Positions 33,401 through 44,547 of a stretch of 64,000 bases of DNA are shown in pieces. The stretch covers positions 5,369,727-5,433,726 of the forward strand of contig JAJEKV010000006.1 of the NCBI GenBank assembly GCA_021234155.1, read 5' to 3'. Positions within the stretch are counted from its first letter, which is position 1, and each line of letters starts with the position of its first letter. Under the pieces are notes generated by a model, which was not told the DNA's origin, ran no database searches, and saw only the letters and a program-made list of their open reading frames with translations. This stretch comes from Isoetes taiwanensis. Taxonomy: Eukaryota > Streptophyta > Lycopodiopsida > Isoetales > Isoetaceae. Position numbers and translations under genes: made by a program.

Positions 33401-35940
33401 GAACCTCGACATTTTTAAGGCTAGTATTTTGCCTATGCTTGAAGTGTCATGTCAAAAGTGAATTTTCTCTCTCTACTTTTTTTTTCTCTCTCTCTCTAGA
33501 GAGAGAGGATGAATTTGGACCTTAGAAATGGCCTAAAAAGATGGAATTTGACAAATGTGATGGTGTCGGGTGCATAATCACGAGGAAAAATGAATTTGCC
33601 AACTTTTGGACTTAGCAAGTAGCAATGAGGTATAGAACGAGTGAAAATAGTTTATGAGCAATGGTTTATGGTAGAATGAAGGTAGAATGACCTTGGGACA
33701 TAGAAGTCATGCCTTTTGCACTAGAATATCATATCAAAAGCTTGAATCATGCAAATTACCATTGAATTCAAGGGACCTTCCAATCTTTGACTTTGAGTTC
33801 TTGAAAAGTGATATTTAGGCCTTCAAAATATGATTTCGAGTCTTTTAAGTGTTGATTAGAAGCTTTAGTGATCAATACCCTTTTAAGAAATATCTAGATG
33901 ATGTCAGATCAATTACCTTCTTTGGCTCTTTATGCAAATATATTTTCTAGTAGTAACCAAGTGATAGATGTCTTCAAATTTCTTGTTCTACAAGCTTTCA
34001 CACAAATGTATGAAGTCAAATGTTAGCAAAATGTGTGAAGCATAAGTAGAGCTCTTATCGGACTCTTTAATGTAAAGGGAGAGCTATACATGTAACCTCA
34101 AACCATGTATTTACATGTTCATGGTTAGCAGAATTTTGGAGCTGGACATCCCAGATTACCAAAGGTGTGCCAACAGATTTGAATTTGCTGTCCTTCTGGG
34201 AAGCCAGCAGCAGGATTGAAGTCACAACTAGAACATTGAGCCGCTTGGTCATTTGGCTACATAGAAATAGAGTGGCCATGAATAACCACACCCCCTCCAT
34301 AACCTGGCTGAAGCAGACATTCATTGACATTATACAGATCTCTGCAGTAGCACACAAACTGTTGAAAGGGAAAAAATATGATCCAGCGTGGAATAGTTTT
34401 GGAAGGTTCTATGGATTACATGATTTCTTTATATCTAATCTAACAATTGCTGATGATGTCCTACACAGATGCACATAGGAAACTTAACATGGTTGGAAAC
34501 ATGGATCGAGCTATGGGAGTAGCAGCAGACAAGGATGATGAGGAATCTCAATTACCTAAAGCTGAACTGGAGAGTATTCTCATTCAACTCAAACAGGAAG
34601 TAGTGCATGCCAAAGCAATAAAGAAGGTGCTGAAAAGGGCTGAGGTATGGAGATTCAATAGTCTCAAACCATATTTCACCAATCTCTACCATAAATGGTA
34701 GCAGAAGCGTGAAGCACATGTCTTGCTTCTGTTAGACTTTACCAACTTCCAGACAGCTGTCCTACATACTATACTCACGATTTTTGGGAATAGGACAATT
34801 GCTGATCTCACACTACAGGATCTTCTGGACGAATCTTGAGCTATACACAGTTGGAATGATCTGGTTACAGTATTTTATGCAGCTTATATTATATATACCT
34901 GTTTTGAAACTGTATAAACAATATATTAAGCTGGCTGTTTTAGTGTGGTTCATGGATCCATTTTATAAGGACCATGATTTTTGGATAATATGCTTATGCT
35001 TTGACTTTTTCAGTATATCCCATAGGATATACCTTATGATGTATCGATTATAGATGCAATATAAAACAAACCTTGCCCTCAAAAAATAAATAAAAAATAA
35101 ATAAAGGGAGAGTCCTTGTTTTTTTTTGTTATCATTATTGGTGCAGGCTGATAACTACTTATCAGTACTGGAGGAGTATTGATAACTGGTTATCAGTACT
35201 ATTCCACCCATATAAGACCGATAAGGTGGTTATTGATCTTTGCCCCCGTCGATAACAAAAAATGCATGGCCTTGGTTGTACGTCCTCGGCCAGATATTTG
35301 GCACCTAAGGCCTCGGCCTTACGTGTGAAATATCTGCCCTCGGACTTACAGCTTTGATCATGCATTTTTGGTTATTGGCCTCACGCAAACCGATAATATT
35401 GCGCTCAACAACAACTTCGCCAAGTTGGCTTCTTGGTACGATAATGAATGAGGATACATATATGTAATATTTTACACGTACGTATTATCAATTTTACAGC
35501 AACTAATTTGTGGCTATGTCTACAGCAACCATGTTGCCTATTGATCTTGCATGTGGCCAAGTATTAAGCTCGATTTTGAAAGCATCTGTCTCCAGTCTTC
35601 ATGACATTAATTGTTTTTATAGTGCTGCAGTAACTGAACAAGTTGAGAGGGCCTAGAAGGAGCACTATCCTTGTGCTACAATGTTCTCCGCATCAACAAA
35701 ATGTATTATATCTGTTTACATAGAGTTATTATTTGCAAACATTTGCCCTGCATTGTCTTGTTGATCAAGTGTTACTAGAATATGTGTGTAGGAAGGATAA
35801 ATTGTGTGGTCGGATATGTTTCTTATTGTTTGCTTGTTGTAAGAGCTGCTTTGTTTTTTGTATGTTGAGAAATGCCATTTGACTTTATTGCTCTAGTTTC
35901 CTTTTGATAATTGCAAGTCCCTTACTAAACACTTTGTTCT
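30500..35940. other. Largely gene-free AT-rich region
   Basis: No convincing gene. 33462-33507 is a CT/GA simple repeat with a self-complementary centre (CTCTCTCTAGAGAGAG). A plus-strand frame at 34167-34478 (SRLVIWLHRNRVAMNNHTPS) and another at 34447-34701 have protein-like composition and could be remnants of a LINE C-terminal region, but I cannot assign them. 35150-35400 holds GATAAC/GTTATC-containing inverted motifs. Long stretches at 31.6-33.2 kb show only short repeats such as 'gaaagtctgcatgtag' (31445-31500). Confidence 0.35.
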
Positions 35941-36064
35941 TTGATCCAGGGTCAAGGAATAGTGTAGGAAGAGGCGATTCAAATAGAGTGACTGTTTTGC
36001 AAGGACGGCTTGTAAGGAGAGTGAATATTATGAAGATCTAATGCATTAGCTACGTAAGAATCTT

Positions 36065-36625
36065 GAGGCCTGCCCAATTTGCCAAGAGAAGCATGGAGAA
36101 CGGAGTTCGCATTGCTGAATCAGAAGGCATTTTACTGGTAGTTGGATTGTTTTCCATACAGGAAGATGCAGTTACTGCACTTTTAAACATTTCTATTCAT
36201 GACCAAAACAAAGGTCTTATTGTGTTAATAGAGGCCATTGATTCTATTGTCGAGGTCCTTAAGAGTGGCAGTATGGCGGCAAGGGGGGATGCTGTAGCTA
36301 TGTTTTTTGGTCTGTCTGTAATAGAAGCCACTGATCTTATTGTCGAGGTCTTTAAGAGTGGCAGCATGGAGGCAAGGGGGAATGTTGTAGCTATGTTTTT
36401 TGGTCTGTCTGTAGTTGATGAAATCAAAATTACAATAGGTGCTTTTGGTGCAATTTTATTATTGGTTAAACTTCTTCGTAAAGCCTTAAGGGTAGATAAA
36501 ATGCAAAGTCATTGCCTTATTCAATCTGTTTATTTATTATGAAAACAAAGTTAGGGCTGTCCATGCAGGAATTATTAAGCCATTGATGACCCTGCTTATT
36601 GATTCCGCCACAGTATGGTGGACAA
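36065..36625 (+). pseudogene. U-box/ARM-repeat (PUB-type) pseudogene, copy 1
   Basis: ARM-repeat sequence: IAESEGILLVVGLFSIQEDA, VTALLNISIHDQNKGLIVLI, IVEVLKSGSMAARGDAVAMF, VVDEIKITIGAFGAILLLVK, then in another frame NKVRAVHAGIIKPLMTLL (36545-36600). This matches the ARM region of plant PUB E3 ubiquitin ligases (usually 'AVTALLNLSI', 'VEVLKSGSMEARENAAATLFSLS'). The U-box is absent. One repeat appears partially duplicated (VEVLKSGSM and VEVFKSGSM). The frame closes at 36540, and Asn/Ala-rich core positions are eroded. Probably a fragment mobilised or duplicated before decay. Confidence 0.8.
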
Positions 36626-37331
36626 CTCCCTTGCAATATTTAGCAATATTACCACAAGGATCGCATTGCCTGAAAAAATACATCATTAGTTCCTATTCTT
36701 GTTGATTGGTATCAATTCAATTTAGGCTGCAACAATTCTTCTTTCCTTCAGTTTAAGTAAAATGGACATGGCATAAAGTGATACATCGTACGCCATTAAC
36801 TTCCGTACTCAAGACTTAATGCTTTTTTATATTTGCAGGGTATTGGGCTATTTTGGACGTGCTATTGAAGCTCCACATTATGGTACATTCTAACTCAATT
36901 ATTTTGTATTACTTCTATCTATTGTCCGGTCTTTGAGTTTTATTCAAAACAAGGCTCGGGAAATGGACACAAGCTTTTATTTTTCTTTTAGATAATAGCA
37001 GGAGAACAGAGCTTCTTCTCATATTACCTCACACCAAGTACGGTTGAGAATATGGATTCTGTCATAAACTTTTCTTACATATTTTATGTCGTGGGCTCAA
37101 AGTTTTGCTTACCACCTAATAATTTGAGATAGTGAAGAAACAAGGCTTATGGTCACAATCTAGAAATAAACGTTTTTATTTCAACCATTGTTCTCCGCGA
37201 GCAGGTTTTAGATGAATATGCAGGTGCCTTTCTTCTGAAATTTTGAACCTATATTAAATCCAAGGATGTAAAGTCAAGACTGCTATAAAACTAGACCACA
37301 AGAACTTAGGTAGCTTTGATCATAGGTGCAA

Positions 37332-37790
37332 TCCATTCTAAACGAGGTGCACTTGGACTACCACGGTCATCGGATTCGTCGATCCTACAATCCAAATTGT
37401 ATGTTGGAGCCTCTGGGCACCTCTCGTTTCACTTATAGTCATTTATGATTAGAGGCGCCTATGATTTTGAAATATGAAATACGATTTCGCCTAAGGTTTT
37501 GAGGGAATATCGAAACCTCTATACAGCTTTGCCTAAAGTTTTAGAATATGAAATACGGGGGATCGAACCTCTATCAAAATAACTCAATGTCCTAATAAGA
37601 CTACTTTAACCAATGTACCCAGTGAGCTAATATGATTATTTTTTATCTTGAATCTATATTTTTTTTTATAAAACCTATTCAATTGTTTTAGGGATATATA
37701 GTCTATGGTTTCAGGAATTGTTATTTTTACATCCATATCAAATCCCCCTAGAACCCCCTGTTATTTTGCTACATATTCATCTTCGCTTTA
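37332..37790. mobile_element. Insertion present only in duplication copy 1; contains a tRNA-derived SINE-like segment
   Basis: Absent from copy 2, where 'gtgcaatcctttccattcatggtcgctttattt' bridges the site at about 63070-63100. Inside, the minus strand has an A-box-like TAGCTCACTGGGTA (37629-37616) and a perfect B box GGTTCGATCCC (37569-37559), spaced as in a tRNA promoter. The acceptor stem does not pair, so this is tRNA-derived rather than a tRNA gene. 'gaaatatgaaatacg' is repeated at 37468 and 37546. The target duplication could not be settled ('attc' on both sides is possible). Confidence 0.55.
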
Positions 37791-38885
37791 TTTCTTGTCG
37801 ATCGAAATCTGTTAATAATCATCCTAGAACACCTCTTATTGTCTCAAGATTTGGACTTCGTTTCACTGCTTGCATTGCCGTAAATTAATTGTGTAGTAAG
37901 GTGTTGGAGTTTATTGTGCATGCATAGTTAGTTAATGAAATTTCGAGATTGCAAATGTCAACAAGAGAATAGGTGAAGACACTGGATTTTGATCATGTCA
38001 TTACTTGCTTTATAAACTTTGTGACCGAATGCATTATTGTTTTCATTATCTACATTCAAACCAAAATTTTTGAGCCAAATGGTTTTGATTGATGGAGAGA
38101 TTGACACAACACAACTTGTGGAATTAAGTAACATTATCCGAGATGTATTACTTTGAAAATAATACATTTAAAGGTTTAAGTATTGCGAAAGAAAGCACAC
38201 TTGAACTTCATGACAACACAAGGAACTAGTGCATAACATTTATAAAATTCAAGCAGCTTCCAATCACACATTTTATTCTCCTATATATTCTTTGATCTCG
38301 GCCAAAAATTTATTCGACATTGCTTGATATATGCCCAAGGATGTATAACTCCAATCTTAATTGTGTAAGGATCCTTCCTTGATGAGTTTATTTTCGAAAA
38401 TGCAAGGGCACGCTACATCAAATTTTAAGTGGAAACGTTAGGACACTTCAAATTCCTATAAAGTTCGTCTCCACAATTGCCTTACTGCATGTACCACCGC
38501 CAATAATGACTAGTACACTCCCACAAAATGATATAAGACACATACAACTCAAACAATGTCCAAAGAACTTCTAAAACCTAACAAAAAATGCAAAGTAAGA
38601 ATATACACCTCAAGCAAACCTTCATATGTTTCTCTTTCCTTCGCCTACATTTTTTCCATTCTATTCTATTCTATTCTATTCATTCCTTTTGCTCCATCCG
38701 TCTTTTCCCAACCTCAAGCCTGCCATATTGCTAGTTATTATTTTTCTTTTCTGAAGGGCAAAGATAATTTATAGTAATAGGGAAATGCTAAAACAATGGG
38801 GAGTCAACGAAGGTGGAGACAACCCCAAACCTCATCTGCATGTAACTTCAAAACAAAAAACTAGTCATGTAGATGAGATTTGATT

Positions 38886-39016
38886 TTATGGTAGAGGCTT
38901 GCAGCATGAATATGGAACCCTCTGAAGACGACATGACACCTGCATTTCTACACTGCCCAACAAACTAGAGCCCAAAAGAACTTCTTGACTTGAGAGGTGA
39001 GAGTGAAACTGTATAG
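38886..39016 (-). pseudogene. LINE open-reading-frame remnant, 3' part (split by the chromovirus)
   Basis: The minus-strand frame ending QFHSHLSSQEVLLGSSLLGS...CCKPLP-stop joins in frame to 57279 once the chromovirus and one copy of TATAG are removed (HIWSAI + QFHSHLSSQ). Low-complexity content is absent. This part itself has no recognised domain; its identity comes from the zf-RVT sequence on the other side of the insertion. Confidence 0.5.
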
Positions 39017-40568
39017 TGTGACGTTCCAGGTATTTATATGGTATTACGTATACACACCAGGACACGTCACCAAGACACATTGGGCCTAAGGGTCCAAGTG
39101 AGGGTCGACCATAATGGTTTTATTTGGTTATGCTAATAAATCCATTATGGATAATTATAAATTATAATGGACTAATTCACATAATTAAGCCATTATGGCC
39201 TAATTAGTTAATTATCACCAATAAGGGAGCGCCACCTGGCCCAAATCGATTGGCCAGGAGGACTTTCCATTTTGGGGCCTAGAAAAAGGGGTCCTACCCC
39301 ATTTTCTTCCCCAAATTTGAATTTGGGACTAAGGAGGAGCAACAGCCAACAGCCCAAGCTTGATTACCAACAATCACCCGCCAGTTTCGAGAAATGGACT
39401 CTTATCGTGACCATGGCTCTAGCCAGGACACCGGTTAGTCAATAGATAGGTTTCTTTTCTGCTAACACTTCTTTGAGTAGATGGAATGGTTAAGTTATCT
39501 TTATGAATTGTTCTGGATACATGGATGGTAGTTACATTAGTTCTTTCTGCTTCTTCCGTGTATTGGGAATTAAGGGAAGGGTAGTGGCCTAAAAGCTTCC
39601 TAGGATTAGAGATGTTCCTAGTTAGATCCCTTAATACCTAATAATTGCGGCCTGTGCACAAGAGCCAACCTAGCTATGGATGCTATGATGTGGTTCAGCA
39701 CCAGAGAACGAGTATGATGGTGAATCGGGGGTGGAGTCTTGCCTAGCGCGGCTACAGGACTCCTACAGTGTGCTAGGCTTATAGCCGGTCACCGTGTGTG
39801 GGCCGGGTATGGGTCTGACACTCTCTGGGCCGGAGGGCGTGAGTCATATGTGACCGTCCTGGGCTCGAACGGGTTGGTGAGCTGACCTTTAGATTTAGGA
39901 GAGTAAGTCGGGTACGGATGCGGGGGTCACTGAGGGGGCACATGTTCTCTAGCACACCCAGGGATCCGTCATACTCGGGAAGGAGACGCCTCTCCGACCT
40001 GCCTCATCGGACCAGGGAGATGTAACCCGGAGTAGTCCCGAAGGGTGATTCCTTGGGATTGCGTCTCCGGAGGGCTACAAGCACGTCATAGCATGATTCA
40101 GCCTATCTGCAAAGTGTGCACAGGAGGGGCGGATGGAGTGGACAACCCTAGCCATTGTCTTATGCCAACCAACGCCATGTTATACTTCCGTCTGTTGATA
40201 TCTGGAGACCCTGACCGTCAGTTGATCCCTTGGAGTCTGAGCCCGGGGTAGCGCCCTGTTATTGTGTTATTTCATGTTGTTATGAATGGATTATCTTTGC
40301 CATGATGATGAGGATGGACCACCCTTCGTGGTGGTAAATTATTTTGCATTATGATTGTATGCTAACGTATATGTATGCTTCCGCTGTATAGGATTCCCCA
40401 TAGAGGACGTGGGGCGAATGGCACCTCCGTGATCCTCGCTCGGATACTTGGCCATCCCAAGTAGTCCGAGTACGACGGAGGGCCTTGCCATGGTGATTTA
40501 GTCGCCATGGGAGGGGAAGTCCCGTATCTATACGATGGGAGCATCGTATGGATTCTGGGAGCGTCACA
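39017..40568 (+). repeat. 5' LTR of the chromovirus, 1,552 bp
   Basis: TGTGACG...GTCACA. Includes 39254-39720, a 467-bp segment absent from the 3' LTR. The rest matches the 3' LTR closely, with scattered substitutions. TSD TATAG precedes it. Confidence 0.95.
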
Positions 40569-40569
40569 G

Positions 40570-40583
40570 TGGTATCAGAGCCA
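40570..40583 (+). other. Primer-binding site, initiator tRNA-Met type
   Basis: TGGTATCAGAGCCA starts two bases after the 5' LTR; this is the common plant LTR-retrotransposon primer site for tRNA-Met-i. Confidence 0.9.
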
Positions 40584-41303
40584 GGTTTTGGTGGACCGGA
40601 TCATTGCACTGGCCATGTTCTAACCCGATAGAACGTAAGTGGTTGGGAACTTTGACATAGAAAGACTTTTCTAGAGCCTTTTAGTTAGTTGTTTGAGGCG
40701 AGGAATGTTGTTAATAGGTACTTGTGAAGGAGATTTAGTGGTATAAAGGTAGAAAGTTCGTGCAGTTTGGACAGGGCAGGGTCCCTTATTTCAAAATGCC
40801 ATAACTTCCTCTAGGAAGCTCGAAATCGGAAAATTTTTGTTCCATTGCGTCGGGGACCCTCGAATTAGGTTAGGACACCCTCTAGTTGGTTAGAAATAGT
40901 AAACATATGCCCAGAAACCCAAAATCGGCGCACTTGGATAAATACGAGTTTCTTTTGTGATTTAAAACACCAAAATGCCCAAGTCCGCCGGTTTGACCAG
41001 GCACGCCAGCCTTAACCAAGCGTGCAACCTTCCTTGCAATTCTAGACTATCCACGTAGCATGTCCACCTCATAAAAAATTTAATTTTTTTTTTTTTAAAT
41101 TTAAAGAGGCGGGATTCCAAACGCAGACGTTCTTCTGGAGTTTTCCTACATTTCTTTTTAGGGTTTCACTTCCTAAGCTGTCCGCCGACTGCCATAGCCG
41201 TCGCAATTGTCTGTACCGTACCTCTTCCACCAACCCCCCTCTGTTCCGCCATAGCTGCCTTGCTTACAACCTCTGGGCGCCTGAACTGCTACATTGTTGA
41301 GAG

Positions 41304-41843
41304 ATGGCGAGAACAAAGGGCACTAAGAGCTACTCTAGCTGTGACGTCTTCCAGCTTAGAGACTACATCGGTGATACAGAAGAAGGGCCTGAGAGGGTTG
41401 AACTTCTCCTAGATCAGCTTGTGCTACGGTTCATTGAGGGAGACAGGATACCATACCCAGTTTTTCACCTTACACAACGGTTTTTGTTGAAGCTCAACGC
41501 TGAAGGGATGACTTACACCCTGGTAGAGCAGGAGGACCAAACCTTAATCTTGGTCAAGTACTACCCCGCGGATATGGCCCAAGATGCTGCAGAGGCCGAG
41601 GCTCAGCAGGAAGCCACCCGGATAATGGCCATGGCTCACGAGGAAGATATTCGGCAGATAGCACGCGGGGACCCAGCTACAAGGGGTCAGGAGTATCAGT
41701 ATTTGGGACGGGGGAGAGCCATAAGCCGAGGCCTCAATTTTGTCATACCCCCGTACTATTATGACGAGGACACCCAGTTCTTTATCTGGGAAGATGTTTC
41801 CCCCCTCGTTCCCACAGGAGGAATTGATGGAAGTAGAGCTTGA
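41304..41843 (+). CDS. Accessory ORF of chromovirus; begins MARTKGTKS, probably the N-part of a histone-H3 fusion
   Basis: 180 codons from ATG. The start MARTKGTKS resembles the histone H3 tail (MARTKQTARKS). The rest is unlike histone: a mixed helical domain (VFQLRDYIGDTEEGPERVEL, YPVFHLTQRFLLKLNAEGMT) and an Ala/Glu-rich stretch. The frame ends at 41843, but a one-base shift at a C6 run (41799-41804) continues into EELMEVELDMAARSDRYLAEN, one TGA (41881), and then the histone fold at 41884-42234. Thus this ORF and the H3 fold were probably one protein of about 310 residues. The upstream motif TTTCTTTTTAGGGTTTC (41151-41167) recurs before other accessory ORFs. Function unknown; an H3-tail mimic or nucleosome-incorporated targeting protein is a hypothesis. 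Confidence 0.6.
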   Translation: MARTKGTKSYSSCDVFQLRDYIGDTEEGPERVELLLDQLVLRFIEGDRIPYPVFHLTQRFLLKLNAEGMTYTLVEQEDQTLILVKYYPADMAQDAAEAEAQQEATRIMAMAHEEDIRQIARGDPATRGQEYQYLGRGRAISRGLNFVIPPYYYDEDTQFFIWEDVSPLVPTGGIDGSRA

Positions 41844-41883
41844 TATGGCGGCCCGATCGGACCGATATCTTGCCGAGAACTGA

Positions 41884-42234
41884 CGAAGGACGGCCATACG
41901 CTCACTTCCTCTTGCTCCCCCTCCTCGTCCGAGGAAGCCCCATCGGTTTAAACCCGGGACAGTGGCCTTGCGGGAAATCCGCAAGTATCAGAAGACCGCG
42001 GAGCTTCTCATCAGGAAGTTGCCATTTCAGCGCCTTGTTTGGGAGATCGCGCAGGAGTTCATGACCGATCTTAGGTTCCAGACTCATGCCATCCTTGTCC
42101 TACAGGAAGCTGCCGAGGATTACCTTGTCGCGCTTCTTGGCGACGCAAACCTTTGCGCCATACATGCCAAGCGTGTGACAATAATGCCAAAGGATTTGGC
42201 CTTGGCACGTAGGATACGTGGGGAGAGACCCTAG
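41884..42234 (+). pseudogene. Histone H3 fold inside the chromovirus
   Basis: In frame after TGA 41881-41883: [79 protein letters not shown] and [10 protein letters not shown]-stop. This covers the alpha-N helix, complete histone fold and C-terminus of H3 with no gap, and the family's usual length. Loop 1 (TDLRF) is canonical H3, not the longer CENH3 loop, although AAEDYLV recalls plant CENH3. By usual H3 numbering (from memory) R72 is W, K79 is M and A98 is D; K56 and C110 are kept. It lies in the accessory region between the 5' LTR and gag. H3 normally pairs with H4 in nucleosomes. Capture of a host H3 by the retroelement is the simplest reading. Confidence 0.9.
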
Positions 42235-42549
42235 ATTCCCCCATTTTTGTAATATGTGCTGTATCTTTTTGTATATCCAATTTTGTAATTATTATAATAT
42301 GTTTTCTTAACAGGGTGTTCACTACTTGATTTGCATGCAACCAACACATACAAAGTTCCTGTTCAACACAAAAAAAAGCAACTTTTTAATAATAGTAATA
42401 ATCATAAAGTACCTCACTTTATGGAATATTCTTTCTTAAAGGTCCTATCTTTAAAAAAAAAAAAAACTACCCCTCTTCTTTTAGGGTTTCTAATATTGTG
42501 TCAAGCTCCTCCCTTTTCTTCCCTTCCTCCTCCTTCCATCAGAACTATC

Positions 42550-43728
42550 ATGGATCATGCCCAGCGCCAGCAGTGGTACCAGGACGGTGAATGTTGGGAT
42601 CCTGATGTCCCCTTCGAACTTCTCCACCCCTATTTGCTACAGGAGATGGATCTCATCGCCAATATGGAGGCTCATCCCAATTATGCTGACTTCTTGGAGT
42701 TTTATACCCCAGAAATGGTGCCCCAGTGCACTCCGTATGGCAACCCTCCTCAGCTTTACCTCCACAGACACGTCCTTATGCAGATGCTTGGGGATGACCG
42801 CCATGCTGAGGATACACTTCGGGGCATTCAGCGTCGTGCTAGGCATGCTCCCATTCTTCAGCTTGGACGGCAGCAGACCTATTTTGAGGTCAGCTTTGCA
42901 TTGACCATTCTTATGGACCAATATGTGGAGTTTGATTCCACTCCCTTGGAGAAAGGGAAGCTACCTATTCCCGATGATCCAGAGGAGGATGAGCGCATCA
43001 GCCATACAGATTTTGCCCGATGGAAGCAGCTCGCCACCGAACTGCCCATCGTACGAACTCAGGGCTGCAAACTTGCCGGGCTGGATGCACTTCCCCCAAT
43101 CATTCACAATAATCAAGAGTACCTCCTCCTCGATGACATTATGTGGGCATACCACGTCATTGCTAACCTCCCACACATGACCAAGGATCTGGTCTTATAT
43201 GAGCTCGCTGAATATTGTCAGGATGACTTCATTGACTTCTCTATTCCTCATTATCCTGCGGAGGTACAACAGTTACTTAGGTTTCACCCTGAGGATCTCG
43301 CACCTGTTGAGACCTTGCTACAGTTAAGGCATTTGATGCTCCAAGATCCCCCTTCTCCGCCACCTGAGGATGCTTTTGCTGCCATGGGACCCCACGTTCC
43401 TAACATTAACGAGGTGGCCATACCAATGGAAGAGGATGAAGAGGGGGAGGAGTTGTGTGATAACAAAGAGCATCTGAGAGAGGATAAGGAAGAGGCCTAT
43501 GCAGAGCAGGTACCTGTCAACCTCGAAAAGGAAATAGCGACTTCCAGAGATCCAGAGGTAGCAGCTTTTAAGAACCATCTCACACGGTTCTTCCTTTCAG
43601 CTTTTTGCCAGGGCCAGGTGCTATTCTTTGTTAGAGCACTCGCTCCAGAGGCCGAGGCATCTTTCTGGGCACTGAAGGCCTTGTCCGTTACGGCAGGACA
43701 CCAGTGTGCTTGCGCAACATGGCTCTAG
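42550..43728 (+). CDS. Accessory ORF 2 of chromovirus, unknown function
   Basis: About 392 codons from ATG 42550 (start chosen because MDHAQRQQW follows a leader; an upstream in-frame extension to 42331 lies in a low-complexity leader). Preceded by CTCTTCTTTTAGGGTTTC (42473-42490). No domain recognised. Features: MDLIANMEAHPNYADFLEFY, LPPIIHNNQEYLLLDDIMWA, a Pro-rich/acidic linker around residues 275-300 (PPSPPPEDAF, EEDEEGEEL), then FKNHLTRFFLSAFCQGQ. The last part changes character and may be cut short by the helicase fragment inserted nearby. No stop for nearly 400 codons indicates past or present selection. Confidence 0.6.
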   Translation: MDHAQRQQWYQDGECWDPDVPFELLHPYLLQEMDLIANMEAHPNYADFLEFYTPEMVPQCTPYGNPPQLYLHRHVLMQMLGDDRHAEDTLRGIQRRARHAPILQLGRQQTYFEVSFALTILMDQYVEFDSTPLEKGKLPIPDDPEEDERISHTDFARWKQLATELPIVRTQGCKLAGLDALPPIIHNNQEYLLLDDIMWAYHVIANLPHMTKDLVLYELAEYCQDDFIDFSIPHYPAEVQQLLRFHPEDLAPVETLLQLRHLMLQDPPSPPPEDAFAAMGPHVPNINEVAIPMEEDEEGEELCDNKEHLREDKEEAYAEQVPVNLEKEIATSRDPEVAAFKNHLTRFFLSAFCQGQVLFFVRALAPEAEASFWALKALSVTAGHQCACATWL

Positions 43729-43835
43729 TGTTGCTGGCTTTGGGCTGCCTGAAATCCACATTCGGTCACAGCTAGTGCTGCAAGAGCTATCGGAAGTTTC
43801 CTCACCATAGATCTTACATAGAAGAGTCAAAAAAG

Positions 43836-44340
43836 ATGCGTGATAAGATGAACACGAATCAAGGACGAATATATGATTATGTTGAGAAGACGGTGCATGG
43901 GCCAGGGATAAAAAGACCTATGTTTATTGATGGGAAAGCTGGTACAGGTAAGACTTTCCTACTCAATGCTATATGTTTGTTAATCAGAGGCTCCCAGTTG
44001 ATTGTTTTGCCCTGTGCAACAACTGCATTGGCTGGGCTGTTATACCCAGGAGGGAAAACTGCGCACTCATTGTTTCAAATTCCTGTAACTGAGAATAGTG
44101 TTGCTGTGCACTCGACTATTGAGGCCACGTCTGAGAAAGCGAGCTTGCTGATTGAATGCCATTTAATCATTTGGGATGAATTTGCGATGGCAAATAGAGC
44201 TGCGATTGAATCAGCAAGTGTGATTTTACAGGAATTGTGTAGAAATGATGTTCCATTTGGAGGAAAATGTTTTGTGGTTGCAGGCGACTTTAGGCAGATA
44301 GCGCCCATAGTACCAGGTGCACGCAATACTTGTAAGTCGT
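43836..44340 (+). pseudogene. PIF1/Helitron helicase fragment within the chromovirus
   Basis: Frame of 168 codons with Walker A DGKAGTGKT (about residue 28), TTALAGLLYPGGKTAHSLF, Walker-B-like LIIWDEFAMANR and motif III VVAGDFRQIAPIVPG. This is the N-terminal half of a PIF1-family superfamily 1 helicase as found at the C-terminus of Helitron Rep-helicase proteins. No Rep domain or later helicase motifs follow; the frame ends just after motif III. It is flanked by parts of accessory ORFs (43728 and 44340), as if inserted. The element's termini were not found. Confidence 0.8.
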
Positions 44341-44547
44341 GACTTGGCACTTGCTGCTTTAAGCCAGGACATTGCTGCTTGGATGAGCATGAAAATGCTC
44401 GTGGCAGAGCCATTATCTACTGCTTTTCCTCCCGCAGTTGCTTCAGCCGCCGCCCTCACCATTAGCCCCGGTGTCGCTTTACTTCGCCAGCGAGAGCCAC
44501 CACCATCTCCTACGACAATGGATCAGGATGCGGGGCCTAGCTCCTAG
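44317..44547 (+). pseudogene. Ala/Pro-rich continuation of accessory ORF 2 (tentative)
   Basis: After the helicase fragment the plus strand reads RDLALAALSQDIAAWMSMKM and an Ala/Pro/Thr tail ending QDAGPSS-stop. It may be the original 3' end of the ORF that stops at 43728, displaced by the helicase insertion, but the join could not be proved. Confidence 0.35.

Larger units (their letters stand above)
36065..38766 (+). repeat. Segmental duplication, copy 1
   Basis: From 'ggcctgc.ccaatttgccaagagaagcat' onward this region aligns with 61796-64000 in the same orientation, at high identity, through to the window edge. Differences include about 460 bp (37332-37790) and about 50 bp (near 38358-38420) present only in copy 1, and small indels. 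The 5' boundary is sharp: sequences before 36065 and before 61796 do not match. Confidence 0.85.

Noticed and set aside
34067-34701. Possible LINE or coiled-coil gene
   Set aside because: Protein-like composition but no identifiable motif; left as a note in the region entry.
37550-37632. Possible functional tRNA gene (A and B boxes on the minus strand)
   Set aside because: The acceptor stem does not pair and no clear anticodon arm forms, so it was called tRNA-derived instead.
41884-42234. Centromeric histone CENH3
   Set aside because: Loop 1 is the short canonical TDLRF type and the C-terminus is RIRGER; only the AAED residues recall CENH3.
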